A stretch of DNA of 64,000 nucleotides from Clostridiales bacterium. GTDB taxonomy: Bacteria > Bacillota > Clostridia > Christensenellales > Aristaeellaceae. The notes beneath the pieces were generated by a model. The model had not been told where the DNA came from, did not search any database, and saw nothing but the letters and a program-made list of their open reading frames with translations. Made by a program: the position numbers and the translations under genes. The DNA is taken from contig SVGS01000004.1 in the NCBI GenBank assembly GCA_015056205.1, positions 62,001-126,000 of the forward strand, given 5' to 3'. Positions 55,214 to 64,000 of this stretch are shown piece after piece. Within the stretch, counting starts at the first letter, position 1. The number at the start of each line of letters is the position of its first letter.

Positions 55214-56137
55214 ATGCTTCGCACGCTGGCGCAGCGGCTGGTTCAGGCGGTCATTGTCCTGGCGGGGGTGATGCTGCTGATCTTCGTCATGCTGCGGATC
55301 GTTCCCGGTAACCCCGTTGAAACCCTGATGGGCGAGCATGCCAACCAGGAAACCATTTCCCGCGTCAGCGAGGAAATGGGCCTGGATCAGCCGCTGCATA
55401 TTCAGTTCTTCCGATATCTTTCCTCGGCGCTGCAGGGGGATTTCGGCACCAGCTTTACGCTGGGAAAGCCGGTTTCCCGGCTGCTCCGGTCGGCCTTTGT
55501 CAACACGCTGATCCTGGCCCTGTTTGCCGCACTCTTCGCCTGGATCATCGGCATCGGCTGCGGGGTGCTGGCGGCGGTGACGAAGAACCGGCTGCCGGAC
55601 CGGATTTTCACGGGCTTTTCCCTGCTGGGCATCTCCCTGCCGGTCTTTATGGCGGCGATGTTTCTGCAGTATGTTTTCGCCTTCCGGCTTCACTGGCTGC
55701 CCATCTCGGGGGCGGACAGCTGGACCGGCTTCATCCTGCCCGGCATCGCGCTGGGCTGGAATTCCGCCGGCCAGATCGCCCAGATGACCCGGGTTACGCT
55801 GCTGGAAACCCTGCAGGAGGACTATATCGATACCGCCCTGGCCAAGGGGCTGAGCCCGGCCCGGACGGTGGTGCGCCACGCGCTCCGCAATGCCATGCTG
55901 CCGGTCCTGACCATGATGGCGATCCAGCTGTCCGGCCTGCTCTCCGGCGCGGTGATCACGGAAACGGTGTTCTCGCTGAACGGCCTGGGCCGCCTGATGG
56001 TGCAGGCGATCTCCGGGCGGGATATTCCGCTTTTGCAGGGAACCGCCCTGTTTACCACCGGGATCGTGATTCTGGGAAGCCTGGCGGCCGACTGCCTTTA
56101 CGCGGTGCTGGATCCCCGGATCCGGAAGGGGGGCTGA
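55214..56137 (+). CDS. dppB: Dipeptide ABC transporter, permease 1 (DppB-like)
   Basis: A 307-residue membrane protein with six helices. It opens LRTLAQRLVQAVIVLAGVMLLIFVMLRIVPGNP, the DppB/OppB hallmark, and the EAA loop reads EDYIDTALAKGLSPARTVVRHALRNAMLPVL. It pairs with the DppC-like protein encoded 3 nt further on. Confidence 0.96.
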   Translation: MLRTLAQRLVQAVIVLAGVMLLIFVMLRIVPGNPVETLMGEHANQETISRVSEEMGLDQPLHIQFFRYLSSALQGDFGTSFTLGKPVSRLLRSAFVNTLILALFAALFAWIIGIGCGVLAAVTKNRLPDRIFTGFSLLGISLPVFMAAMFLQYVFAFRLHWLPISGADSWTGFILPGIALGWNSAGQIAQMTRVTLLETLQEDYIDTALAKGLSPARTVVRHALRNAMLPVLTMMAIQLSGLLSGAVITETVFSLNGLGRLMVQAISGRDIPLLQGTALFTTGIVILGSLAADCLYAVLDPRIRKGG

Positions 56138-56140
56138 GGC

Positions 56141-57055
56141 ATGCCGCTTTCCGGACGGAAAAAGACGGATGCCCTCGCCAGCCTGGCGCTGCAGAGCCAG
56201 CTGGGGGAGGAAATCCGGTTTCGGGACAGGCTGCGCCGCCTGGCCCGGGAAAACAAAACAGCGGTCGTCTCCGCGGCGCTGATCCTGGTGATGGCGCTGG
56301 CGGCGGTTTTCGCGCCGCTGCTGACCCCCTATGGGGAAAAGGATATGGATCTGCTGAACCGGCTGAGTCCTCCTTCCGCCGCCCATCTGCTGGGGACGGA
56401 TGAGGGAGGCCGGGATGTGCTGGCCCGGCTGCTGTACGGGGCGCGGATCTCCCTGCTGGTGGGCGTGGTGCCCGCGCTGCTGAGCCTGCTGCTGGGCGCC
56501 TTGCTGGGGGTGATCGCCGGCTACCGGGGCGGATGGGCGGATGCGCTGATCATGCGGGCCGCGGATATTACCCTGGCCTTTCCTTCAATGCTGCTGACCA
56601 TGGTGGTCATGTACGCGCTGGGCGGCGGCATCGGCAATGTGTTTCTGACCCTGACCCTGGTGAACTGGGCGAACGTCGCCCGGGTGGTCCGGGCGCAGAC
56701 GCTGCAGCTGAAAAACAGCGAGTTCGCGGAGTCCGCCCGGATCACGGGCGTTCCGTCCCGGGTGATCATGCGGCGGCATATCCTGCCGAACTGCCTGCCG
56801 ACCCTGCTGGTGCTTTTTACCCTGAATATTCCCGCTTCCATTCTGACGGAAAGCAGTCTCAGCTTCCTGGGGCTGGGCGTTCAGCCGCCCTATGCCTCCT
56901 GGGGCCTGATGATCAATACCGGACGGCAGTACCTGTTCAACGCGCCCTGGCTTTGCTTTGTCCCCGGGGCGGCGATCATGCTGATCGTGCTGGCGTTCAA
57001 TTTTCTGGGAAACGGCCTCATGGACGTGCTGGATCCCCGGCAGCAGAAATCATAA
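56141..57055 (+). CDS. dppC: Dipeptide ABC transporter, permease 2 (DppC-like)
   Basis: A 304-residue membrane protein with the N-terminal cytoplasmic tail of DppC proteins (RLARENKTAVVSAALILVMALAAVFAPLLTPY). HLLGTDEGGRDVLARLLYGARISL is the family signature, and the EAA loop is SEFAESARITGVPSRVIMRRHILPN. It completes the channel with the gene before. Confidence 0.96.
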   Translation: MPLSGRKKTDALASLALQSQLGEEIRFRDRLRRLARENKTAVVSAALILVMALAAVFAPLLTPYGEKDMDLLNRLSPPSAAHLLGTDEGGRDVLARLLYGARISLLVGVVPALLSLLLGALLGVIAGYRGGWADALIMRAADITLAFPSMLLTMVVMYALGGGIGNVFLTLTLVNWANVARVVRAQTLQLKNSEFAESARITGVPSRVIMRRHILPNCLPTLLVLFTLNIPASILTESSLSFLGLGVQPPYASWGLMINTGRQYLFNAPWLCFVPGAAIMLIVLAFNFLGNGLMDVLDPRQQKS

Positions 57056-57067
57056 CAGGAGCGGATC

Positions 57068-58048
57068 ATGGAAGAGACGATTCTCGAGGTCAGCCGGCTG
57101 ACCGTCACGATTCCGACGGACCGGGGGGAGATCCTCCCCGTGAACGATGTCAGCCTGCGGATTCCCGCGGGAAAGATTGTGGGAATCGTGGGCGAATCCG
57201 GCTGCGGAAAGAGCATGACGGCCCGGGCTGTGATCGGCTTGATCCGGCCTCCGGGCCGGGTGGCCGGCGGATCTGTCCGCCTCGGCGGCCGGGAGCTGAC
57301 GGGCCTTTTGCCGAAGGAACGCCGGCGGCTGATGGGATCGGAAATCTCCATGGTGTTTCAGGAGCCGATGTCCAGTCTGAATCCGGTCATGAAGGTGGGC
57401 CGCCAGGTGGAGGAAGCCCTGCTTCAGCACGGCGTCTGTTCCCGGAAGGAAGCGAGGGAGCGGGTGCTGGAAATGTTCCGGGCGGTGGAAATTCCGGAGC
57501 CGGAAGTCCGGTATGACAGCTATCCCCATCAGCTCTCCGGCGGGCTGCGCCAGCGGGTGATGATCGCCATGGCCATGGTGTGCCGTCCCCGGGTGCTGAT
57601 TGCCGATGAGCCGACCACCGCGCTGGACGTGACGGTGGAGGCGCAGATTCTGCGCCTGCTCCGGGAGCTGCGGGACCGGGGAACGGGCCTGCTGGTGATC
57701 AGCCATAATCTGGGGGTGATCGCCCAGCTCTGCGACTGGGTGTATGTGATGTATGCCGGCCGTATCGTGGAAAGCGCCTCCGCGGAGGAACTGTTTGAAC
57801 GCCCGCTGCATCCCTATACCCGGGGGCTTTTCCGCTCGGTGCTGTCGGTCGGGGAGGGGGCGGAGACGCTGGAAACCATTCCCGGCGTGGTGCCCAGCCT
57901 GCACCATCTGCCGGAGGGCTGCAGCTTTTCCCTGCGCTGCTCCCGGTGCGAAACCCGCTGCGAAAAGGAAATGCCGGAGCTGAGGGAGCTGGCGCCCGGG
58001 CATGCCGTGCGCTGCCGCCCGGCGGAAAGGGAGGCTCTCCATGAGTGA
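57068..58048 (+). CDS. dppD: Dipeptide ABC transporter, ATPase 1 (DppD-like)
   Basis: A 326-residue ABC ATPase. Walker A is [10 protein letters not shown], the signature is [15 protein letters not shown], and Walker [14 protein letters not shown]. The C-terminal oligopeptide extension has H-P-Y-T-R-G-L-F and the cysteine cluster [14 protein letters not shown] found in DppD proteins, where it can bind an Fe-S cluster. Stop overlaps the start of dppF by 8 nt. Confidence 0.96.
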   Translation: MEETILEVSRLTVTIPTDRGEILPVNDVSLRIPAGKIVGIVGESGCGKSMTARAVIGLIRPPGRVAGGSVRLGGRELTGLLPKERRRLMGSEISMVFQEPMSSLNPVMKVGRQVEEALLQHGVCSRKEARERVLEMFRAVEIPEPEVRYDSYPHQLSGGLRQRVMIAMAMVCRPRVLIADEPTTALDVTVEAQILRLLRELRDRGTGLLVISHNLGVIAQLCDWVYVMYAGRIVESASAEELFERPLHPYTRGLFRSVLSVGEGAETLETIPGVVPSLHHLPEGCSFSLRCSRCETRCEKEMPELRELAPGHAVRCRPAEREALHE

Positions 58049-59045
58049 CGTGCTGCTCGAGGCCCGGCGCCTGAGCCGGGATTTTCCGTCCGGCGGGGGA
58101 AAAACGATCCACGCGGTTTCGGAGGTCTCCCTGCAGATCCGGGAGGGGGAAACCCTGGGCCTGGTCGGGGAGTCCGGCTGCGGCAAATCCACCCTGGGCC
58201 GCCTGATGATCCGGGCGCTGGCCCCCACTTCCGGCGAGGTGCTGTACCGCGGCCGGTCCCTGACCGCCATGCCGGAAAAAGCCTTCCGCCCCCTGCGGCG
58301 GCGGATGCAGCTGGTGTTCCAGGATCCCTGGGCTTCCCTGGACCCCCGGATGACCGTGCGGGATCTGATCGCCGAGCCCCTGGAAACCTGGCGGATCTGC
58401 GGCGGAAAGGCGGAAACCACGAAACGGGTCGCGGAGCTGATGCGGGCGGTGGGCCTTCCGGAGGAATTCCTGTACCGGTATCCTCACCAGTTTTCCGGCG
58501 GCCAGCGCCAGCGCATCGGCATCGCGCGGGCGATCGCCGCGGAGCCCGAATTCATCGTCTGCGACGAGCCGGTCTCGGCGCTGGATGTTTCGGTGCAGAA
58601 TCAGATTCTGAATCTGCTGAAGGGGCTGCGGGCGGAGCGGAAGCTGACCTATCTGTTTATCAGCCATAATCTGTCCGTGGTCCGCTATCTGTCGGACCGG
58701 GTGTGCGTGATGTATCTGGGAAACGTGTGCGAAACCGGCCCGGCGGAGGAGGTCTACCGGCATCCGAGGCACCCCTATACCCGGTTCCTGCTGGACGCGG
58801 TGCCGGTTCCGGATCCCCGCCGCCGCGGGGAGGAGGTTCCCCTGCTGCGGGGTGATCCGCCCAGCCCGGCGCATCCGCCGGAGGGCTGCCCCTTTCATAC
58901 CCGCTGCCCCTGGGCGGAGGAACGCTGCGCCCGGGAAAAGCCGGCCCTGCGGTCCGACGGGGAGGTGCGTGTGGCCTGCCTGAAGCCGCTGTCCGGCCGG
59001 GAGGATTCCGCGCGGCGGACGCCGGACCCCTCCGGCGCACCGTGA
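58041..59045 (+). CDS. dppF: Dipeptide ABC transporter, ATPase 2 (DppF-like)
   Basis: A 334-residue ABC ATPase. Walker A is [11 protein letters not shown], the signature FSGGQRQRIGIARA, Walker B FIVCDEPVSALDVS. The oligo_HPY extension ends HPYTRFLLDAVPVPDP and carries C-P-F-H-T-R-C-P-W-A-E-E-R-C. It makes a heterodimer with the DppD-like ATPase. ATGA-type overlap with dppD gives the start at 58041. Confidence 0.96.
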   Translation: MSDVLLEARRLSRDFPSGGGKTIHAVSEVSLQIREGETLGLVGESGCGKSTLGRLMIRALAPTSGEVLYRGRSLTAMPEKAFRPLRRRMQLVFQDPWASLDPRMTVRDLIAEPLETWRICGGKAETTKRVAELMRAVGLPEEFLYRYPHQFSGGQRQRIGIARAIAAEPEFIVCDEPVSALDVSVQNQILNLLKGLRAERKLTYLFISHNLSVVRYLSDRVCVMYLGNVCETGPAEEVYRHPRHPYTRFLLDAVPVPDPRRRGEEVPLLRGDPPSPAHPPEGCPFHTRCPWAEERCAREKPALRSDGEVRVACLKPLSGREDSARRTPDPSGAP

Positions 59046-59151
59046 AAAGTCCGGGGCGGAACACAGCTGAATCTGGCGGACGGATCAGGATTGTGGTATG
59101 ATATCCTCCAAACCGGAATTAGTTGAAAATAAGAAAGGAACAGAACGAACG

Positions 59152-59526
59152 ATGAAACTGCTGGACCGAATCAAGGCTGTTTTTCAGAGAAAAGAGCCCG
59201 AACCCGTGCCCGAACCCGCGGCCCCGGCGAAAATAAAGAAAACCTGCCGGGAATGCGGGAAGACCTTCACCGTGGATCCCTCCTGGGAGCATATTCCGAA
59301 TTACTGCAAGGAATGCCGGCAGAAATTTGCCCGGGAAAAGGAAGAGCGGCAGCGGGCCGGCGAACCGCGGAAAATCAGGCGCAAATGCAGGCAGTGCGGC
59401 CGCTTCTTCACCTTCCCCAGCACGCTGCAGCATTATCCGAACTACTGCAGTAACTGCCGGAAGGAACACCAGGCGGCGATGAAGAGCAAATACGGCAATC
59501 CGGTGAAGCGGACGAAGAACGGCTGA
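59152..59526 (+). CDS. Double zinc-ribbon protein
   Basis: A 124-residue protein with two related C-x2-C ... C-x2-C modules: CRECGKTFTVDPSWEHIPNYCKEC and CRQCGRFFTFPSTLQHYPNYCSNC, each a treble-clef-like zinc ribbon. Highly basic between the modules (KEERQRAGEPRKIRRKC), so nucleic acid contact is plausible. The start at 59152 follows AGAAAGGAACAGAACGAACG. It stands between the transporter operon and the redox genes and could belong to either transcript. Function unknown. Confidence 0.82.
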   Translation: MKLLDRIKAVFQRKEPEPVPEPAAPAKIKKTCRECGKTFTVDPSWEHIPNYCKECRQKFAREKEERQRAGEPRKIRRKCRQCGRFFTFPSTLQHYPNYCSNCRKEHQAAMKSKYGNPVKRTKNG

Positions 59527-59563
59527 GCGTTCCGCCCGGACAGGCCGGGGAGGAGAAGGAAGA

Positions 59564-60331
59564 ATGAGCGGATTCGATCGGAAAAAAGCCTGTCTGATTC
59601 TTCAGGCGGTGTTGTGCGTCTGGGTGGCGGTGCTGCTCTCCGCCGCGGCCGTCCGGATTTACCGGGAAGGGTCCGCCCGGAAGACGGAGCATCCGCTGGA
59701 ATCCGTCTATACGCCGGAAAACGCCGCGGAGGCGCTGGGCCGGGTGAGCCCCGTGTTCTTCGCGTCGCTCGGGGTAACGGCGGCGGGGCTGCTGCTCGGG
59801 CTCCGGGATGACGGGGCGGTCAGGCCGGTCCGGGATCCGGCGGCGGAGCGCGATCTGCTCCTTTCCCGGCTCAGCGGAACCGGGGAGGCTCTCCGCAGGG
59901 AGCGGCGGATCCAGCGGCGGATCCGGCTGGGCGGCTGGACCGCCTTCGGGCTCTGCCTGCTGCCGGTGCTCCTCTACTGCCTGCGGCGGGAGCATTTTCC
60001 GGAGGCGGGCCTGGAAGCCATGATCGCTTCGCTGGCGCTCCGTACCTTTCCCTGGATCCTGGCGGGGCTGCTGATCCTGGCGGGGGCGGCGCTGGCGGAG
60101 CGGCGGAGCATCCTCCGGGAGATCGACGCGGCGAAGGCGCAGCTGAAGGCGGAAAAAGGCGCCCGGAAGGAGGCGGCCGGGGAGCCTTCCCGGCGGCCGG
60201 TGAACGCGGCGCGGGTGATTTTGCTGCTGCTGGCGGTGCTTCTGATCATTCTGGGAACGGTGAACGGGAGCCTGAAGGATGTGCTGCTGAAGGCAATCAA
60301 TATCTGTACGGAGTGTGTTGGACTTGGATAA
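59564..60331 (+). CDS. Membrane protein with CD1871A-type CxxC tail
   Basis: A 255-residue protein with about four or five membrane helices (residues about 9-30, 68-85, 125-145, 158-178, 212-232). The last residues, L-L-K-A-I-N-I-C-T-E-C-V-G-L-G, match the end of the small CD1871A family, in which the C-x-x-C follows a single helix; here C248-T-E-C251 ends a protein several times larger. It overlaps the following polyferredoxin-TlpA gene by 17 nt, so the CxxC and the iron-sulfur/thioredoxin partner are expressed together. A thiol-redox or metal role at the membrane is inferred. Confidence 0.82.
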   Translation: MSGFDRKKACLILQAVLCVWVAVLLSAAAVRIYREGSARKTEHPLESVYTPENAAEALGRVSPVFFASLGVTAAGLLLGLRDDGAVRPVRDPAAERDLLLSRLSGTGEALRRERRIQRRIRLGGWTAFGLCLLPVLLYCLRREHFPEAGLEAMIASLALRTFPWILAGLLILAGAALAERRSILREIDAAKAQLKAEKGARKEAAGEPSRRPVNAARVILLLLAVLLIILGTVNGSLKDVLLKAINICTECVGLG

Positions 60332-61907
60332 GAAACAAGCGGAATCCTGGTGGCAGCGCCATCGCCCTTCCGCCAGAAGACTGGTTCAGGTTTACAGCGC
60401 CCTGCTGTACAACGCGCATCTTCGGGGCTTCGTCACGGGAGAAATCTACCGGGGCGGCACGAAGGCGGTCTGTGTCCCGGGCTTTAACTGCTATTCCTGC
60501 CCCGGCGCGGTGGGCGCCTGCCCCCTCGGCGCGCTTCAGAATGCGCTGGCTTCCTCCGGCCACCGGGCCGGATGGTATGTGCTGGGCATCCTCCTGCTCT
60601 ACGGCGTGATTCTCGGGCGTACGGTCTGCGGCTGGATCTGCCCCCTGGGCTGGATCCAGGAGCTGCTGCACCGGATTCCGACGCCGAAAATCCGGAAATC
60701 CGCCGTCACCCGGGCCCTGACCTGGCTCAAATATATCGTGCTGGTTCTCTTCGCGGTGGTGCTGCCGTTGTGGTACGGGCTGGCCTATGATGTGCCGCTG
60801 CCCGCCTTCTGCAAATATATCTGCCCCGCCGGCACGCTGGAAGGGGCGATCGGGCTCCTGCCGGCCAATCCCGGCTTCTTCGGCATGCTGGGCATTCTCT
60901 TTACGCGGAAATTCGTGATCCTGCTGGTGATCGGCCTGGCCTGCGTCTTCTGCTACCGTTCCTTCTGCCGCTTCCTGTGCCCCCTGGGCGCCCTCTACGG
61001 GCTCTTCAGCCGCATCAATATCGTCGGCGTGAAGGTGGACGCGAACCGCTGCACCCATTGCGGCGCCTGTGTGACCCACTGCGAAATGGATGTCCGCCGG
61101 GTCGGCGACCGGGAATGCATCCAGTGCGGCCGCTGTATGGACAGCTGCAGCCAGGGCGCGATTTCCGTCAAAGCCGGAAAGATCACGCTCCGGGCGCCGG
61201 AGATCGGCTGCGCCGGAGAGCCGGAGAACGCCCCGGAAAAGCGCAGGTCCCTGGCCCGGATCCTGTGGGCGGCCGCCCTGGCGCTTCTCTGTTTCGCGGT
61301 GCTCTGGTATAATGTGCTGGATCCCGCCCTTCGTCCGAAGGAAACTCCCGCCGCGGCGGTGACGGAAGCTCCGGCAGAAGCCACGAAAGCCCCGGCGGAA
61401 ACCACGGAAGCCCCTGTGGAAACCGCGACAGCTCCGGCGGAAAGCGACCCCGCCGCGGCCTTCCGGAGCGATGCGCCCGTCGGCTGCGAGGTGGGGCAGC
61501 AGCTGGAGGATTTCACGGCGGAATGCCTGGACGGCTCCGTTTTCCGTCTGGCGGAAAACCGCGGCAAAGTGGTCTTTATCAACCTGTGGGCCACCTGGTG
61601 CACCCCCTGCATCCAGGAGCTGCCCCATTTCGACGCGCTGTACCGGGAGCATGGGGACGATATCGCCGTGCTGGCGGTTCATTCTCAGTTTGTGACGGAG
61701 GATCCGGCCGCGTATCTGGCGGGGAAGGGCTTCGGCATTTCCTTCGCCGTGGATTCCTCCGACGGGCGGCTGTTCGGAATCGTGAATGGCAGCGCCACGC
61801 TGCCGCAGACGGTCGTTCTGAACCGGAAGGGCGAGGTGATTTACAATCAGGTCCGCTCCGTGACGCCGGAGCAGCTGAACGCGCTGTATGAGGAGGCAGC
61901 CAGATGA
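60315..61907 (+). CDS. Polyferredoxin-TlpA fusion protein
   Basis: A 530-residue fusion. The N-terminal part (residues 1-285) is NapH/RdxA-like: about five helices, the C-x3-C-P motifs CGWICPLGW and CRFLCPLGA, and two 4Fe-4S motifs, CTHCGACVTHC and CIQCGRCMDSC. A seventh-type helix (ARILWAAALALLCFAVLWYN) leads to an Ala/Pro/Thr-rich linker, then a TlpA-like thioredoxin domain with W-C429-T-P-C432 on the outer side. Electrons could pass through the clusters to the exported CxxC. GTG at 60315 or TTG at 60324 is the start; the latter has better spacing from CGGAG. Coupled with the CD1871A-tail gene. Confidence 0.9.
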   Translation: MLDLDKKQAESWWQRHRPSARRLVQVYSALLYNAHLRGFVTGEIYRGGTKAVCVPGFNCYSCPGAVGACPLGALQNALASSGHRAGWYVLGILLLYGVILGRTVCGWICPLGWIQELLHRIPTPKIRKSAVTRALTWLKYIVLVLFAVVLPLWYGLAYDVPLPAFCKYICPAGTLEGAIGLLPANPGFFGMLGILFTRKFVILLVIGLACVFCYRSFCRFLCPLGALYGLFSRINIVGVKVDANRCTHCGACVTHCEMDVRRVGDRECIQCGRCMDSCSQGAISVKAGKITLRAPEIGCAGEPENAPEKRRSLARILWAAALALLCFAVLWYNVLDPALRPKETPAAAVTEAPAEATKAPAETTEAPVETATAPAESDPAAAFRSDAPVGCEVGQQLEDFTAECLDGSVFRLAENRGKVVFINLWATWCTPCIQELPHFDALYREHGDDIAVLAVHSQFVTEDPAAYLAGKGFGISFAVDSSDGRLFGIVNGSATLPQTVVLNRKGEVIYNQVRSVTPEQLNALYEEAAR

Positions 61908-63067
61908 GCGATTATTTCTTTTTCTATCTGGAAGCGAGCATTGTCTGTATTGCGATTCTGGGAATTCTGCTGATTCATGACCGGAGACACAGCACCCGCC
62001 AGGAAAAGCAGATCTGGTTCGTCCGGGCGATCATCTCCGATATTCTTTATTTCATTTCCGACCTCGGCTGGGCGGCCATTATCGGCGGAAAGATTCCTCC
62101 CACCCGTTTTCCTGTGGTCTTCTTCAATTTTACGAATTATGTGCTGCTCAGCCTGATGGCCTATAACTGGTTCCGGTATATGGCGGCCGCCCTGAATCTG
62201 CCGAAACGGAACGATCCGAAGATCCGGCTGCGGTACCTGATTCCCATGGTTGTTTCGATTCTGGCGATCATCCTGGCCTATGTGATTTCCCCCGGTTTCT
62301 GGGTGAATGAAAAGGGAGAGCTGGGCTTCTGGTATTATCCGATGATGGTGGCGGCGCCAATCCTGTATCTGCTTTCCGCCTTTGTCTTTGCCATGAGAAA
62401 AGCGAACCGGACAAAGATCCGGGAGGACCGGGAAATCTACCGGCTGATCGGGCTCTATCCGCTGACGGTGATCATCTTCGGGCTGATTCAGACCTTTGTG
62501 CTGAACGCGCCGCTGTTCTGCTTCGGCTGCACGGTCATGATGATGTATTTCTATATCCAGAATATGCAGACCCTGGTATCGGTGGATTCCCTGACCCGGC
62601 TGAACAACCGGGGGCAGATCGACCGGTATATGAACCAGGTGAAGTACAGCGAGGGCAAAAAGGTCCATGCCATCATGCTGGATATCAATAACTTCAAGAA
62701 AATCAACGATACCTATGGCCACGCGGAAGGCGACCGGGCACTGATCCTGGTGGCCTCCGTGCTGAAGGAGTCGGTGCCCGGCGATGAGTATTCCGTCTTC
62801 CTGGGCCGCTACGGCGGGGATGAGTTCTCCGTTTTCCTGCAGGACAATGTGAAGGACGGGATCCTGGACAGGCTGCCGGAAAAGGTACTGGAGAGAGTCC
62901 GGGAAACGCTGCGGATCCGGCAGCAGGAAAACCGCCTGCCGTATCCGCTGGAGATCACGGCCGGCTATGATGAGCTTCGGGACCGGAATGACGATCTGGA
63001 AAGCTGCCTGGCCCGGGCCGATCAGAAGCTCTATCTTGAAAAGCGCCGCGCGGGCACCGGCCGCTGA
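61904..63067 (+). CDS. Membrane diguanylate cyclase
   Basis: A 387-residue protein with an N-terminal sensor of about six helices (residues 1-205) and a GGDEF domain. The active motif is intact, R-Y-G-G-D-E-F, and upstream D-I-N-N-F-K-K-I-N-D-T-Y-G-H binds metal and GTP. The RxxD inhibitory site normally five residues before GGDEF is absent. It would make c-di-GMP in response to an unknown signal at the membrane. ATGA overlap with the fusion gene puts it in the same redox transcript. Confidence 0.93.
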   Translation: MSDYFFFYLEASIVCIAILGILLIHDRRHSTRQEKQIWFVRAIISDILYFISDLGWAAIIGGKIPPTRFPVVFFNFTNYVLLSLMAYNWFRYMAAALNLPKRNDPKIRLRYLIPMVVSILAIILAYVISPGFWVNEKGELGFWYYPMMVAAPILYLLSAFVFAMRKANRTKIREDREIYRLIGLYPLTVIIFGLIQTFVLNAPLFCFGCTVMMMYFYIQNMQTLVSVDSLTRLNNRGQIDRYMNQVKYSEGKKVHAIMLDINNFKKINDTYGHAEGDRALILVASVLKESVPGDEYSVFLGRYGGDEFSVFLQDNVKDGILDRLPEKVLERVRETLRIRQQENRLPYPLEITAGYDELRDRNDDLESCLARADQKLYLEKRRAGTGR

Positions 63068-63083
63068 AACGGAGGGTCTGTCC

Positions 63084-64000
63084 ATGCCGGATTTCAATCT
63101 CTCACAAAAAGAAGCGATTAACGCGCGGAATCAGAAGATCCTGGTCTCCGCGGCCGCCGGTTCCGGAAAAACCACCGTCATGGTGGAAAAAATCAGGGAA
63201 ACGCTGATCCGGCATCCAGAGGCGTCTGTTTCCCAGTTCCTCGTGATCACCTTTACCCGGGACGCGGCGCAGAATATGAAGGATAAACTCCGGGATCTGC
63301 TGGAAAAAGCCGCCGGGGAAGGCTCGGAGCCGGCGGCCCGGGCCCTGAGCGAAATCGAAACCGCGACCATCAGCACGATCCACTCCTTCTGCACGCAGCT
63401 GCTGAAGGAATATAATGACAACGCCGGAGCCTCCATGAATCCCCGGGTGCTGAAGGATGCCGAGAAAAAGCAGATCATGGAGGAATGCTTTTCGGACGCG
63501 GCGGAGCAGATTTTCAGCTGCAGGGACCGCTTCACGCCGGAGGACCGGCAGGCGGCCGGTTTCCTGATGACCGCCTTCGGTCCGGATGAGGCCGGAAAAA
63601 TGGTGCAGGATCTGTACAATGTCCTGATGGGCATCCCGGATCCTTTTGATTTTCTCGGAAAAATCGTCAGCGCGCCCCCGGTTGAGCTCTGGAACGAAGA
63701 GATTATGATCTCCATCGACCTGGATGTGCTGGGGCTGGAGGAGTGCCTGCGGCGGGAACAGGAGCTGCTGCAGGAACCCTGGGCGCTGATTTCCTGTGAG
63801 GAGACGGCCCGGGCGGACGCGGAGCTGGTTGATAACTTCCTGGAAGCGTATGGGCGCGCGAAGGGGATTGAGGAAAAAAGAACCCTGCTGCAAGGCGCGG
63901 CCGGCGGCTTTGTCCGGACCCCGTCGGTGCCCCGCGGCTCGGACGAGGAGACTAAGGCATGGAAAAAAAGCTTCGACGACGTCCGGGGGGAAATGAAAGG
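63084..64000 (+). CDS. addA: AddA helicase-nuclease subunit, N-terminal part
   Basis: The gene is cut by the window edge; 305 codons are seen. It starts MPDFNLSQKEAINARNQKI and has the UvrD-type Walker A A-A-A-G-S-G-K-T-T (residues 23-31), then ITFTRDAAQNMKDKL and TISTIHSFCTQLL, motifs Ia and Ic. The opening is that of Firmicutes AddA, which with AddB processes double-strand breaks. GGAGGG lies 9 nt before the ATG. No addB is visible upstream, where it commonly lies, so the pair may be split. Confidence 0.93.
   Translation, partial: MPDFNLSQKEAINARNQKILVSAAAGSGKTTVMVEKIRETLIRHPEASVSQFLVITFTRDAAQNMKDKLRDLLEKAAGEGSEPAARALSEIETATISTIHSFCTQLLKEYNDNAGASMNPRVLKDAEKKQIMEECFSDAAEQIFSCRDRFTPEDRQAAGFLMTAFGPDEAGKMVQDLYNVLMGIPDPFDFLGKIVSAPPVELWNEEIMISIDLDVLGLEECLRREQELLQEPWALISCEETARADAELVDNFLEAYGRAKGIEEKRTLLQGAAGGFVRTPSVPRGSDEETKAWKKSFDDVRGEMK

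Overview
The window looks like a chromosomal segment of a GC-rich, anaerobic, low-oxygen-tolerant member of the Firmicutes/Clostridia, plausibly a gut or rumen bacterium. This is inferred from gene content: RibU with an FMN riboswitch, KtrAB, AddA, ZapA, a TM1266-type protein, a CD1247-type zinc-ribbon protein, a CD1871A-type CxxC tail, BspA-type leucine-rich-repeat proteins, and Gram-positive style ribosome binding sites and promoters. No rRNA, tRNA, CRISPR array or phage module was recognised. Species cannot be named from the sequence alone.

Layout. 1-7.4 kb: end of trxB, trxA, an OhrR-type peroxide sensor, a polar amino-acid ABC transporter translationally coupled to a CotH-type secreted protein, then gdhA with its own promoter and a TM1266-like gene. 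7.4-10.5 kb (minus strand): ribU behind an FMN riboswitch, an ACT protein with an aryl-acetate CoA ligase, and a small Xre regulator. 10.5-19.8 kb: a visibly AT-rich accessory island with three large secreted proteins (a five-fold H/C3 repeat protein, a two-part 'GIW' protein, an SH3+BspA protein), wreckage of two transposases and an ATPase of the AAA/DUF234 type. It is bounded by a 25-bp imperfect direct repeat and seeded with copies of a palindrome that contains a Shine-Dalgarno sequence. 19.8-25.7 kb: a broken GGDEF/EAL gene, a 1021-aa BspA-like protein and a small LRR protein.

25.7-38.3 kb is mostly housekeeping: lon divergent from a TetR-type regulator with shared operator-like sites, a secreted SH3-like protein, DegV, a P-loop protein, thrC, an M24 aminopeptidase, efp, a zinc-ribbon protein, ktrAB, and a GtrB-type glycosyltransferase. 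38.4-45.8 kb: Cna-B surface protein, large family-5 solute-binding protein, ROK sugar kinase, MATE exporter, YgjP-type metalloprotein. 45.8-50.7 kb: STAS protein with a degenerate RsbW-like partner, zapA, mnmM, an unknown discoidin-like protein, YbaK, and a tandem pair of HAD proteins, one of them fused to a ParB/Srx-like domain. 50.7-59.0 kb: a secreted thermolysin-family protease divergent from a complete dipeptide ABC transporter, a plausible peptide-scavenging unit. 59.1-64 kb: double zinc-ribbon protein, a membrane protein with a CD1871A tail, a polyferredoxin-TlpA fusion, a membrane diguanylate cyclase, and the start of addA.

The most unusual items are the AT-rich island with its repeated palindrome and boundary repeats, the ParB/Srx-HAD fusion beside its HAD-only paralogue, the coupled CD1871A-tail/polyferredoxin-TlpA redox genes, and the helically phased TCCGGA repeats in the leader of the glycosyltransferase gene.
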